Source of the DNA: Pseudofabraea citricarpa
Lineage: Eukaryota > Ascomycota > Leotiomycetes > Helotiales > Dermateaceae
Direction of reading: 5' to 3'
NCBI GenBank assembly: GCA_029641185.1
Contig: JAPWGK010000011.1
Location: forward strand, 620,001-684,000
DNA length: 64,000 bases
Shown: piece after piece, positions 1 through 10,816 of the stretch
Layout of the letters: each line of letters opens with the position of its first letter
Position numbering within the stretch: the stretch's first letter is position 1
Translations under genes and position numbers: made by a program
The notes under the pieces: model-generated
What the model was told of the DNA's origin: nothing
Seen by the model: only the letters and a program-made list of their open reading frames with translations
Databases searched by the model: none

Positions 1-12
1 TAACTGTTTCGA

Positions 13-1123
13 TTCTGTTGTATAACGGACTAGAAACTAAAGATTTACTAGGTAGCTGTTAATATATAGCAAGCTTACTTTCGTTGCATAACGGACCTGG
101 AAACCAGGATTCACTGTGTAATCCAATCCAGCTGTTGATATCTAGCTAACTGGTTTACTTTCGTTGCACGACGGACCTTTGGAGAAGCTTTGACCAGAAG
201 ACTGTTTAATATCAACTTCGTTGCATGACGGACCAGAAATCAATTATTCACTGTCGATGAAAAGGATATGGTATGACTTCGTTGCGTGACTGACTTCAGC
301 ACCCATCATTCACCAGGTTATTATTGCAAGCATACTACTGGCATTACTAAATTCGTTGCATGACGAATGTTAAGGCTCAGCATTCACTACTGACTGTAAT
401 GCCTATAGATATAGATATATGAGGTGGTGATTTGAGATTTGAGATTTTCGTTGCATGACGGGCTTCAACATTCACCACTCACTCAGATTTTGGGTGCAGG
501 TTTATATATGGAAGGAGTTTCGTTGCATGACGAATTTTATTTCTTAGTATTCACTGCTACTCACAGATATATGACATGGTGATTTGAGAGTTTCGTTGCG
601 TGACGGACTTCAGGACATTCACCACTCACTCAGATTTTAGCTACAGGTTGGTATTTTACAGAGCATTTCGTTGCGTGACAGAATAAAGTGTCTATGATTC
701 CAAGCATCAGTAGTCTTATGAAATTCGTTGCATGACGGACACCACCATTCACTCCCAAGAGTTGGTAGTATAATAAGATTCGTTGCATGACGGATTAAAA
801 TCACCATTCACTGCTGACTGTATGCAGTCCCATCCAGGCCTAAAGTACACCAAACCTGCTGACTTGGAACTTCCGTTGCATGACGGATCTCTGACTGTCA
901 TTCACTTGTCTCCTAGATTTTGTGCAGAGGTTGATATTTACAAAGAGTTTCGTTGCAAGACGGACTTCAGAACATTCACCTCTCACTCCTTCATAACAGT
1001 AGTAGTAATATAAATTTCGTTGCATGACGGATCACTGTTCACCATTCACTCCTGGGCGCAGTCTTATCCAGCTTTGAAATACACAGATCCCTGCCAACTT
1101 GGAACTTCCACTGCATAAAAGAC
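13..1123. repeat. Interspersed array of a 17-nt core, 16 copies
   Basis: A core close to TTCGTTGCATGACGGAC begins at about 13, 80, 160, 217, 278, 352, 447, 519, 592, 667, 724, 779, 872, 949, 1016 and 1106. The first and last copies are degenerate. Most copies are followed 8-15 nt later by CATTCAC or ATTCACT, then by 30-50 nt of poorly conserved DNA. Some neighbouring units share longer stretches (for example around 470-530, 613-680 and 900-960), so this looks like an old tandem minisatellite whose core stayed conserved. It contains no convincing gene and may continue left of the window. Confidence 0.85.
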
Positions 1124-1252
1124 CTCTGTTCAAGGTAGAAGAATTGTGTTGAATAAGTTACAGAGTGTATCTTGGGGAGCAAGGCTAGCAGTGATATCAT
1201 GTGATGTTGAAATATGAACAATCCCGGGTATGTACTAAATTGAAGACGCTTC

Positions 1253-1798
1253 TTAAGCAGTCTTCTGTGCCTCAAAGAGCTCAACAGCTACTCTGATGGC
1301 CTCTTCGGCGGTCTTACAGAGTCGCTCAACCCCGCAAGCAATCATGAGATTGTCAACCGAACCGGCCGTGCCATCGATAGCCTTGAACTCCTCAACAGAC
1401 ATTCCTTGCTCGTCTCTGAGATAACCATCCTGAGCTCTCTCGACCTTGTGAAAGTCCTTGACCTTACTGACATAAGAGCGATCGTTACTGGTATAGCCGA
1501 CGACAATCTTCTTGAGAGCCGCGGCAGCACCCATCTCGTAGGCGGTGCCCACATCCATGGACGGACCACGAAAGGGCGTCATGTTGGCAATGATGGCATC
1601 CGAAGCGATGATCAGATCCATGTTTGCCGATCGGATATATGCAGCCTGGGCATGACTGCCCTTCTCTGCATCCGACAGCTCATTGTCCATGGGGTAGAGA
1701 CCTTCCACGCCATGCTTGTCACACAGGGCCTTCAACTCTCTCCCTTTGGCGATGGGGTCCCGCTCAAAGACGTCTGGTCCTGCAAGGTAGATCTTCAT
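1253..1798 (-). CDS. Nucleoside 2-deoxyribosyltransferase family protein
   Basis: Single-exon protein of 181 residues. It opens with MKIYLAGPDVF, the usual first beta strand and nucleotide-binding turn of the nucleoside 2-deoxyribosyltransferase family (InterPro-type NDT fold). The stretch from about residue 61 to 92 carries D61, D67, D82 and E88 within DVGTAYEMG. By family knowledge the glutamate is the nucleophile that forms the deoxyribosyl-enzyme intermediate in transfer of deoxyribose between bases, or in base release. The likely role is nucleoside or base salvage in the cytosol. Length fits the family (about 150-180). The ATG at 1798 is the only sensible start because the motif begins at residue 1. 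It faces the EMP70 gene across a divergent promoter. The family is mostly bacterial, so an old transfer is possible. Substrate is not determinable from sequence. Confidence 0.85.
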   Translation of the reverse strand: MKIYLAGPDVFERDPIAKGRELKALCDKHGVEGLYPMDNELSDAEKGSHAQAAYIRSANMDLIIASDAIIANMTPFRGPSMDVGTAYEMGAAAALKKIVVGYTSNDRSYVSKVKDFHKVERAQDGYLRDEQGMSVEEFKAIDGTAGSVDNLMIACGVERLCKTAEEAIRVAVELFEAQKTA

Positions 1799-2760
1799 CT
1801 TCGTTTGTCCGGACTACTGCAGTAATCTCACTGGATAGTGCTGCGACGTTTGAGATTAAAAGCAAGAGGCGGGGAGTATGCGAGCGAATGGCAGGGTACT
1901 ATGATGGCGTCTGAGAACGAGCGTGGCATGATATAAGAGCATCTTCGCCCATGTGGAGAGTCATGACCAGCCACTGGCAGAGATCAGACGGTGTCGCAGT
2001 GTGCTGCGGGGTATGAAACTTCATCGAGCTGAGTGAGAGAAGAGCTGAGTGAAGTGTGAAAATGAGAAGAGCTTACAACTGAGGCTGAGTGAGTGGTGAA
2101 GCAAACAGAGGCTACAGAGTACGGTGTGACAGAAGTCTTCTGATAGGTGGAGAGGACAACGAGAGGGATGCAGTGCAGAGGGGAAATAGGAGATGCGGGA
2201 GAATAACGGTTGGAGGTGGAAGGTGGAGGTGGAGGTGGAAGGTTGGAAGGTTGGATGGTTGGATGGTTGGATGGATGGAGAGATGGATGGCATCGGCAAA
2301 GGCTTGCTTAGCCTTAGCCTGTGTTTCTCGAAATAGCGCTCCGAGGCACTGCCGAGCACAAGCACATCCCTAAATCCCCCAGAGCCAGCCCCCGGACAGA
2401 GCACATCACATCCTACCTCATCTCTGTTTCTTGTCGCATTGCGTATGCTTGTTTCGCTGCGAAAGTATCATACACCATCTCTCTTGGAAGGTCAACGTCC
2501 TTTGTGACCTCCTCCCACGGTACTCAGTGCCAATTCCACTCGTTACCAGCCCCAGCCCCAGCCTTCCGAGCTTACTGTGCTGTGCTTCCCCAACATTCGA
2601 GCGCGACGATCACTCCAACCGCGCGATAAGATCACCGCCCCAACCTGAGCCATAGCCAGCCTTGGATACTCGCATACTGCTCTCGAACCCGGTGCTCATC
2701 GTGGTGGGAGTCTTTGGGAGTCTCGGGAAGAATTGAGTGCAGAGTGCAGTATACAGCAAG
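1799..2760. other. Divergent intergenic region
   Basis: Promoter region shared by the deoxyribosyltransferase gene (left) and the EMP70 gene (right). It contains a short purine-rich minisatellite at about 2211-2291 (GGTGGA, then GGTTGGAT units) and pyrimidine-rich DNA close to the right-hand start. Open frames here are short, overlap each other and show no recognisable domain. Confidence 0.6.
2211..2291. repeat. GGTGGA / GGATGGTT minisatellite
   Basis: Tandem GGTGGA units pass into GGTTGGAT and GGATGGAT units. It is strand-asymmetric, purine-rich, and lies in the divergent promoter. Confidence 0.8.
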
Positions 2761-5051
2761 ATGAAGACAGACTTCCGATTAGGACTCAGGGGATGGCTGG
2801 TCTCGGCCCTTGCTCTCTCGCAAGTCGAGGCCTTCTACATACCAGGTGTGTATTTGTAGATGGGTGTGCGCTGTGCAAGATGGGAGTAGGAACTAACAGC
2901 CATCAGGTTGGTCGGTCAAGAGCTACAAAGATGACGAGCCCATACCTCTCCTTGTTAATAAGGTTTACTCCGACAATACCCAGCTTCAGTATGCCTACTA
3001 CGATCTCCCATTCGTATGCCCTCCAACGGGCACTCGGCATGCGAACACAAATTTCCTCAGCGGGCAGAGTATCTCGCTCAATCTGGGAGAAGTGCTCAGG
3101 GGGGACCGGATCATGACTTCAGATATTGAGTTGGTGATGGGGCAGGATCAAGAATGTAATTTCTTATGCAGCAAGACGGTGAATCGTCGAGATCTGAAGC
3201 GCGCGAGAGAATTGGTCAAGGACGGATATGTGGCCGAGTGGATTGTCGACAATCTCCCAGGAGCAACGAGTTTTGTTACCGTGGATAAGACTCGAAAATA
3301 TTACGCGGCAGGGTTTAAGATGGGATACAAGGACTTGTCGCCCACCGGAAAGGCGAGATACTATATCAACAATCACCTTACAATCGTCCTGCGATACCGA
3401 AAGGCGCCCGGCCGAGACGGACAACGAGGCGGCAAGGTTATCGTCGGATTTGAGGTTTACACGAAGAGTATTGGCCACAACAACAGGTTGGAATCTGGTT
3501 GTCCGGCAGATGTCCATGATACCGAAAATGCCATGGAACTCTACTTGCGTCCAAATGCTACCGACTTTTCGTTGCAATACCCTCACTCTTCGTACTACCC
3601 ACCGGAGAGCGAGCAAGATTTGGATGATGGTGCAACAATGGAAATTCCGTACACCTATTCCGTCTATTTCCGGGAGGACGAAAAAATCGAGTGGAACCAT
3701 CGCTGGGATCTATACTTTGTGAATCAAGAGGAGGGTTCTCGAATTCATTGGTTGGCCATCGTCAACAGCTTGATCATTTCTGGCCTCCTCAGCGCAATCG
3801 TAGCCATGATCTTGGCTAGGACGATCCGAGGTGATATCAAGACATACAAGGATGCCTCAGCTGAAGAGGGAAAGCTTAAGCAAAAGCGAAAGTCTAGACC
3901 AGGTAGTGGTGCCAGAACACCCAAGGCCAATGAAAAATCCGGATCGGGGCTTCTGGAACAAGTTGGCGATACCGAAAATGATGCCGATGTATCATCTGAT
4001 GACGAGACACTTGAAGACGTCACTGGGTGGAAGCTTCTTCATGGTGATGTTTTTCGAGCACCTGCTTATGGGTATCTACTAGCGCCGATGGTAGGCTCAG
4101 GCATGCAGCTCGTATTCATGGCTTTCGGTCTGCTCTTTTTGAGTAGCTTGGGTGTTTTGAACCCAAGCTTCCGCGGTGGATTTGTTAGTGTAGGCGTTGG
4201 ACTTTTCATCTTCGCCGGTGTCTTCTCAGGTTATTTCTCAGGTCGAGTCTACAAGACCTTTGGTGGCCTCAACTGGCGAAAGAATACAATCATCACCGCC
4301 TTACTCTTCCCAGGCCTGCTATTTGCATTGGTCTTTGTTCTTAATTTATTTGTCTGGGCTCAGGCATCAAGTACGGCTCTTCCATTCGGAACCCTGGTCG
4401 GTATCATCATGTTGTGGCTATGTATTCAGCTTCCGCTTGTTTATGTTGGGTCTTGGTATGGATATGTCCGAACTGGAGCTTGGGAACATCCAACCAAGAC
4501 CACCACCATCTCCCGCCAACTTCCTGTTCAAGCTTGGTACATCCGCTCTCCACAGAGCATCCTTCTGGCTGGTCTTATTCCCTTTGCAGTCATCTTCATT
4601 GAGCTTTTGTTCGTCTTCCAAAGTCTATGGCAAGACAAATCCGGTTACTACTACGTCTTCGGCTTTCTTTCTGTCGTTTCAATAATTTTAATCCTGACCA
4701 TCGCCGAGGTCACGATCGTCACCATCTATATCAAGTTATGTAGCGAGGACTATAATTGGTGGTGGCATTCTTTCTTTGTTGGTGGAGGAAGTGCCATCTG
4801 GGTGTTTTTGTACTGCGTCTGGTATTTCTTCACCAAGTTACATATTCAGGGCTTCGTGAGCAGCCTTCTCTTCTTCAGCTATAGTTTTATGGCTTGTTGT
4901 GTTTATGGGCTCTTGACAGGGACAGTAGGCTTCTTGACGGCCTATGCTTTTATTCGAAGGATTTACGGGTGAGTTTTTTCTTCTTCCTCTTATTTCTAGT
5001 TTGGTGTGAATACTGACTGAATTTTGTGATAGCGCTATCAAGGCAGATTAG
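2761..5051 (+). CDS. EMP70 / transmembrane 9 superfamily protein (nonaspanin)
   Basis: Three exons: 2761-2845, 2907-4968 and 5033-5051, giving 721 residues. Exon 1 encodes a signal peptide followed by FYIPG. After splicing it continues WSVKSYKDDEPIPLLVNKVY, the standard mature N-terminus of TM9SF/EMP70 proteins. Residues to about 285 form the lumenal domain, then nine hydrophobic segments follow, with an acidic/basic low-complexity loop (SRPGSGARTPKANEKSGSG) after the first. The last 19-bp exon supplies GAIKAD and the stop. This C-terminal KxD motif is the known Golgi-retention/COPI-binding signal of the family, and it would be lost if the final intron (4969-5032) were not removed. The first intron (2846-2906) has branch-like AACTAAC. 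By family knowledge these are Golgi/endosomal membrane proteins affecting protein sorting and copper homeostasis (yeast Emp70/Tmn2/Tmn3). Which paralogue this is cannot be told. Confidence 0.95.
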
Positions 5052-5462
5052 GATAATGGGATGGCATGATATGACAAGGTTCTTCGTATACCCTCGTGGG
5101 TTCGAGTGGTGGTGTCTTGGGAGTGTAACAAAAGCTAATAGAGATTGTTTGCTTAATATAAATATTTACTTGTCCGAATTTCATGGTTATATAGCTTGGG
5201 TTTAACTGAATTTCTACGACATGAGATAAATGAATGTCTTGTCAGCCAATTGAGAGGAATAAGCTTAATAGGGAGAGCTAGAAAGACAAAGACTCAGGCA
5301 AGATAAGATAAGATCATACACAGCCACATTGGACACACCAGCCACACAATTCACCTACTAATGACGTACCTCGGTATTTTCAAGCGTCAGTAATATTTCC
5401 CTCCCAATTCATCTACACATCGACTTCCTTCTTCCCACCGCACCGCATCTCCTCACCTCATC
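5052..5462 (+). other. Intergenic, EMP70 terminator side and next promoter
   Basis: AT-rich 3' region of the EMP70 gene followed by a pyrimidine-rich stretch directly before the ATG at 5463. No other structure seen. Confidence 0.5.
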
Positions 5463-5981
5463 ATGTCGCCCTCTAGCAGAGGCACCACGGAGACAATCTC
5501 CTCTTCCCCCTCGACGGAAATGCAAATCTCGACCGAAACGAAAGCCAACGTGAAATCGCACACGGCACTGACGCACCTACGACAAAACCTAACATACCTA
5601 TACTCACCAAGCGCGTCAAACTCAGCACAGCCAGGGCGCCTACGGACGCGCGCATTCCTGCGGTCGCTGCACTACCTGGGGGTCTTCGTCTTCTGGCGCG
5701 TCGTCCGCTACGCCAAGTACGCTGTCGTCGGGTCGGTCATCGCTGCCGTCGGCGGCGGGTTCTTCATGTCGGGACTCGGATGGGTCCTCGCGCCGCCGGG
5801 CATCGTCGGCAGCTTGGGTATGGGACTCGTGTGGGCGCTGGGCAAGTGGGGGTTTAGGAAGCTGAGTGTGGGCGAGAAGGCGAGTGCGCGCCTGGAGGAG
5901 AGGAGGAGGAGCGAGCAGAGTGGTGTTAGGGGCGATGGCCAGTGGAGGGATGTCCAGGGCCCTAGGGCGATACCTTGGTGA
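5463..5981 (+). CDS. Small glycine-rich membrane protein, unknown function
   Basis: Single-exon frame of 172 residues. Residues 1-60 are Ser/Thr-rich and probably disordered. Residues about 66-125 are hydrophobic and glycine-rich (YAVVGSVIAAVGGGFF, then GWVLAPPGIVGSLGMGLVWA), compatible with two membrane segments with GxxxG packing. The C-terminal 45 residues are basic and charged (KLSVGEKASARLEERRR). I do not recognise a named family. Codon usage (GC-rich third positions) and the clear bipartite topology support it being real. The next gene downstream on the same strand also encodes a glycine-zipper segment, so the two may be functionally related, but that is only inference. Confidence 0.65.
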   Translation: MSPSSRGTTETISSSPSTEMQISTETKANVKSHTALTHLRQNLTYLYSPSASNSAQPGRLRTRAFLRSLHYLGVFVFWRVVRYAKYAVVGSVIAAVGGGFFMSGLGWVLAPPGIVGSLGMGLVWALGKWGFRKLSVGEKASARLEERRRSEQSGVRGDGQWRDVQGPRAIPW

Positions 5982-6602
5982 TGCTTGTTTGGGGGGGAGG
6001 GATGGGGTAGAATACAGGAATGGTTGGCACTCGAAAGACTGCGAGTTGGTGGATTATCAAAAACCAGAAATACTTGCAATAGCATAGTACGGAAGTACCG
6101 AACGTTTGTTTCCCTCGCCCTCATGCTCGCTCGCGGTCGCTTAAATTCCACACCGTTGTGAAAATAAACGATACAAGCATCCATGCGCCAAGCTTCTTCC
6201 GACCAAGGCAAGTGAAGGTAAAGTTGGATTCCAGTCATACCAAATCCAAGTTTCCTATCTTGTTTTCCCCGCGGGAGGTTGCAGTACTAATAATGTAGAC
6301 AGGCGTACCGGTACTGTACAGAGAAACAAACGCTTTGATGATCTGATCTTTCCGCATGGTCTGATATCAGATGAATCGATAGCGAAGCCAAATGGCACGA
6401 GGTCCGAAACGAACCTGACACAGGTCAAGATTTCGCAAAGGCATAATAAACCAAAGTCGAGACCCAAGAAGATATAAAAAGGGAAGAAGGAAAGAAAGAA
6501 AGAAAGAAAGAAAGAAAGAAAAAAAAAAAAAACAAGAGTCAACCAAGGGATTCAACCCAAACACCTTTTTTTTTTAAAAAAAAAAGAAAAAGAAAAAGAA
6601 AA
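5982..6602 (+). other. Intergenic with polypurine tract
   Basis: 3' region of the small membrane protein and 5' region of the next gene. The last 120 bp are a strand-asymmetric purine tract including a GAAA microsatellite (6490-6532) and A-rich DNA that ends at the ATG at 6603. Confidence 0.6.
6490..6532. repeat. GAAA microsatellite and poly-A
   Basis: About seven GAAA units running into 13 A residues, roughly 70 bp before the start codon of the downstream gene. Confidence 0.9.
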
Positions 6603-7825
6603 ATGCGACGACCCATCCCCAACCTCCCGCCGACGCCTCCCCTCTCAGACGCCGAACCCGAACCCGATCTCGATCTCGATCTCGACCCTAACGATGACGG
6701 CAACAACCACGTCCTCCAGGGCCTCGTCCGCGTCACGGGAAAGGGCTCCCTCACCTCCGGCATGGCCGGCTCGCTGTCCAGCATCGCGCTGGGTCCCATG
6801 GGCGGGCTGCTCGGCGGGCTCGTGGGCGTCATCTACGGCAGCGTGATGGCGGGGACCGAGGGGATCCGCGACAGCTACCAGCCTGACGGATGGGGTGCGC
6901 AACCTCCTGTGTATTCTTCTGCTGCTGCTGCGGGCGGCGAGACGTTCCCGGTGCAGAGGAAGGGGAGTGAGAGGAAGTATGGGATTCAGAATAGGTTAGT
7001 ATTTATTTTTTATTTTTATATCTATCCTTTTGGTGGTTTTCTTTTGGGATATATTTTGGAGAGAGCTGCGAGGAGTGAGACTTGAGACTTGAGACTTGAG
7101 ACTTGATTTTTGATATTGATATCAACCACAGAGGATTCCCACACGGATTACCGAGCCAGCGACGGAACAACAAGACCACCAGCAAAAGAATCACCTCCGC
7201 ATCCACAACAACATCCACATCCGCCCCGGTCCCCGTACGTACGACCCCAAACCCAAACCCAACCACCACGCCAGAGAAACAGCGAGGCAGGAACCGAGGC
7301 AGGGAGCTCGAAGTCCCACAAACCCCCGGCGGGACGAGGAAGCGCATCTCGTCCAGCCCCGGGCCGAATCCCGAGCGTGCCGAAAACGGGCGGCCGCTGA
7401 GACTCGCAAAGCCGCGGTCGAGGGTCAATCTCAATGGTGCGGGGATCGATGTGGATGTGGATATGAATTTGAAAGTAAATGCGGAGGTTGTGGTTTCGAC
7501 AGCGCCGCTGCCGCCGCTGAGGGGGAGTGGGTTGAGTTTACCAGCTACGCCTGCGCCGTTGCGGATTAATAAGCTTGTTTCTCGAGAGCAGAAGGAGAGG
7601 GATGAGGGGGAGGATGCGAAGAGTGATGTGACGACGGGCACGGCGGCGGGGAAGAGGAGGCGGCAGAGGAAACGGAGGAGTGGGAATGGGAATGGGAATG
7701 GGAATGCGAGTCAGAGGGGGAGTGTGATGGGTGATGGTGATGATGAATCTTCCAGAGCGGGCGAGGAGAGTTCGAGGGATGATAGGAATACGCTGTCGAT
7801 TATCGAGAAGTATATCGAGCGGTGA
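6603..7825 (+). CDS. Glycine-zipper protein with basic disordered tail, unknown function
   Basis: Two exons, 6603-6994 and 7132-7825. The intron (6995-7131) has GTTAGT at its donor and CACAG at its acceptor, and joins R-G-F-P-H in frame, giving 361 residues. Residues 1-35 are acidic with an Asp-Leu-Asp-Leu run. Residues about 45-85 (SLTSGMAGSLSSIALGPMGG, then LLGGLVGVIYGSVMAG) are a glycine-zipper hydrophobic segment like those of membrane-inserting or mitochondrial proteins. The remaining 230 residues are low-complexity: Thr/Pro/Asn-rich, then strongly basic (GKRRRQRKRRSG), then a Gly-Asn run. No named family recognised. An alternative frame of the second exon stops at 7400; I prefer the frame ending at 7825 because it stays open for 230 codons and splices in phase. 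Confidence 0.55.
7077..7104. repeat. GAGACTT tandem repeat in an intron
   Basis: Four consecutive GAGACTT units lie inside the intron of the glycine-zipper gene. Confidence 0.85.
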
Positions 7826-8140
7826 GGTGGGAGGGGGAGAAATGAAGAAATAACGAGACGAAAGAAAGAGACGGGAGATGCAGAATGTTGTTATTGAGAC
7901 AATGCTCTCTCTCGCTTGATAAAGGAGGAAGGAAGAAGGAAGCGAGTTCCGTGCAGTATATACATACACAAGAGGATTAAGAAGCAAGGATACCAAAAGA
8001 AAGAAACAGAAAGAAAAGAAGTGATGAGTCTAGCCTTGATATTCCTTTCTATTTTGCATCGCCATCCAATCTACCATCCATCTCTTCTTCCATCGAATTC
8101 AACCCCAATCTAATAACCAACCACCAAAAAACAAGAGAAT
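7826..8140. other. Convergent intergenic region
   Basis: Lies between the 3' ends of the glycine-zipper gene (plus) and the Dal5-type transporter (minus). It is purine-rich on the left and pyrimidine-rich on the right, with no gene seen. Confidence 0.5.
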
Positions 8141-9849
8141 CTAGTACGAATACCTAAACTCCTGATTCTCCTTATCCGTCCGATCCATAAACTCGGAATC
8201 GGTAACATGCTGATAGCCACCCATAGCGACCTCCTCCCTATCCCTCTTACGGTTCTCCATCCAGAGGGTCGTTATCAGAGCCGCCATCGCAGCAATGGCC
8301 AAGACGCCCGTCGCCATGATGGCGATCTTCGCAGGGATATACTCAGGCGGGTCCTTCCCATCGGGCTGGAAGGTCAAGGGGCCGATGATGTTACCGACGC
8401 AGAAGCTCATGAGCAGGATGGCGTTGATGGTGACTTTCTTGGTGTGGCCGGCGAAATTGGCCGCCGCGAGTGAGTAGGCCAGCGGGAGAGCTGCCCCGCC
8501 CGTGTTCGTCATGTAGTTCCCGATCAGCTTGCCGGCTTTGGCATCCTCGGGCAGGAAGGCCATCAGTCCGCCCCCGATGATGGACGGGATCGTCAGCGCG
8601 ATCGAGTTGAATCCTCGTGAATTGGTCCGTCCCGCGACGAAGGTGGCGGAGAGAATGGATACGATGGAGACGGCTCCGCTTGGAAGTGAGAGAAGTGCTG
8701 TTTCTTTTGATGTATATCCTAGCCTGAGTGTATTGTTAGCATGATTATAGCCCGAGAATGGGTGTTCATGTTATTACCCTTTGATAATCGTTGCTTGAAA
8801 ACTAGACACGGCTCCGTTGGCTACATTTGCTGATGCCGTGTGCAAACCAATGAGCCAAGTATAAGGACTGAGTAGACACTCCTTCATCTGGCTGACTTTG
8901 AAAGTCTTATTCTCGATTCCCGTCTTGTTGCTCCTCAACCTCTCAATGGCATAGATCTTCTCGTCGTGCTTAAGTCGACTCTTCATCGGATTGTCGGGAA
9001 GGAAGATGAAAACACAGATGCCGACGGCAATGGTAATCAACCCACAAACCATGAACATGATCTGCCACGACTTGAATGTCGTGCCTGTGTAGTGTTGAAA
9101 GCCGTATGAGAGCAGGGCTCCCACAATTGTTCCGCTACCCGTGCCGAGATACCAGATACCAATTCGGAATGGCTGTTCTTCTTTCTTATACCACATGCCT
9201 GTGACGAGAAGCAGACTAGGTGCGACAGCAGCTTCAAAGCAGCCAAGGAGAACACGGAGAGCGACAAGTGATGCATAATTCTTGCAAGCACAGTTCATTG
9301 TAACACAGAGTCTAAAGTGAAGTTAGCAGAAAGAATTGGATATCCGGGGGAAAAAAATAACTTACCCCCAAAGAATGACTTGCACCCCCAAGTATTTTGC
9401 GGTTGGGAATCTCTGCATTAAATATCCCTGTGGAACCTCACAAACACAGTACGAGACGTAGAAGACCAATGCGAGATAAGAAAATTGACCATTCGTCGTC
9501 CCCGTATCTTCTCTCAGACCCATGACGTTGGCATAATTGATCAAAGTCTTGTCCAAATATTGCAAGATATAACAGGCAAACATCAACTTCACAGAGATCA
9601 ATCAGTACTGGCTGTGATCCTGGAGAAGTTGGTACTTACTGGCATTACCATCCAGTCGATTTTCCGAAGTAGCTTCTTCTCGTCGATTTCTGTCAGAGTG
9701 CCATGTTCTTCTCGTCGCAGAAATCCGAGCGCCTCGTCTGCTTCGGCAGTGATTATCGGCTGCTTCTCAACACCGTCAAGCTCTGGTGGAGAGGTGGTCT
9801 TCTCAATATCTACCATCTTCGCAATGGCTTTTTTGATGAAGCTATCCAA
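8141..9849 (-). CDS. MFS transporter, Dal5/allantoate permease (anion:cation symporter) family
   Basis: Four exons read right to left: 9849-9640, 9586-9366, 9311-8778 and 8723-8141, giving 515 residues. All three introns are 53-55 bp with GT-AG borders and join in phase. The N-terminal 60 residues are cytosolic and acidic. Then come 12 predicted membrane segments with family landmarks: MFACYILQYLDKTLINYANV in TM1-2, LWGLCV, RVLLGCFEAAVAPSLLLVTG and, near residue 320, LGYTSKETALLSLPSGAV. By family knowledge Dal5-like carriers move small carboxylates such as allantoate, nicotinate, pantothenate or dipeptides with protons across the plasma membrane. The substrate cannot be named. It is divergent from the methyltransferase gene across about 970 bp. 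Confidence 0.9.
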
Positions 9850-10816
9850 AGTGGACAGTCAACGAGAGGCGACCCCTACTTATAAAAAGGAAAATCCACT
9901 TATGCATATATACATGCCACCTTTATCGATGTAGTCATACTGCCGAGCGATAGACAGATAACCTCTCAAGAGTGGCCGTCGCGCAACTCTGCTCGCCATC
10001 TATGGTCACGTCCCTGATGATCCATTGTCGACTTTCCTGATCTGGATGTACCGTCTTGAATATGTTTGTCATCATGGCTGCGTTATCTGGCACACAGCTT
10101 GAGATGGTAAGGAATTGACCACTGGGACTGCGATCGAGGAAGTATGGCCCTGGTATGCAGAGCACGGAGCTCCGAGTTCTCTATGACAAGTACGGCATTT
10201 GTACGCGGAGGGAGACGTCAAGATAAGGTCTTTTGGCCCTCGGAGAAAACTCTGGATGTGAGATGCATCTACAAGGTTGGTGAGCGAAGCCTTGAGGTGT
10301 CGTTGAGCTAAGCTCTAATGCGAGATAGATGATCTGGTATCTGGTCTGGTATCTGGATGCCGAGGTAAGAGTCACGAGGTATCTAGAGCGACGAAACCCA
10401 CAATCTGATATTATTCAACTCAAGGTGCATAAAAGCGAAACAAAATTCCTCAGTTACCTTATAAGAATACATATATGTTCCTCACAATGCCAGAAATCAA
10501 CTGAATAACTGTCACCACGTGATGCAAAGATCATCCCCAGTTTATGTTGGAAGAGCGAGCATGCGGGCGAGCGGGGACAACAGCGACACTCTCTGTTTCA
10601 ATCCACCAGAAAGACCTCAGAAAGGTCCAATGACGTACGAATATACCCGGTCTTGGCGACGACACAGCAGCAACGTCCCAACATTCGGCAAGGGCATGTG
10701 AAGCTAAGGTGGTACCACCTACCTACCTTGCAAGCACAACCTCTCAGATACTTAGCAAAACATCAACTCACAACTCTTCGTACCGCATAACCACAACCCA
10801 GACCACACTGCCAACC
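9850..10816. other. Divergent promoter region
   Basis: Non-coding region between the Dal5-type transporter and the methyltransferase. Open frames are short and unrecognisable. A CACGTG E-box lies near 10514. CA-rich DNA precedes the ATG at 10817. Confidence 0.5.

Noticed and set aside
13..1123. CRISPR array
   Set aside because: Spacing is CRISPR-like, but the repeats are degenerate, spacers are partly related to each other, no cas-like gene is present and the genome is eukaryotic.
6995..7400. Alternative reading of the second exon of the glycine-zipper gene ending at 7400
   Set aside because: The other frame stays open to 7825 and joins exon 1 in phase. The shorter frame is a Pro/His/Gln-rich shadow.
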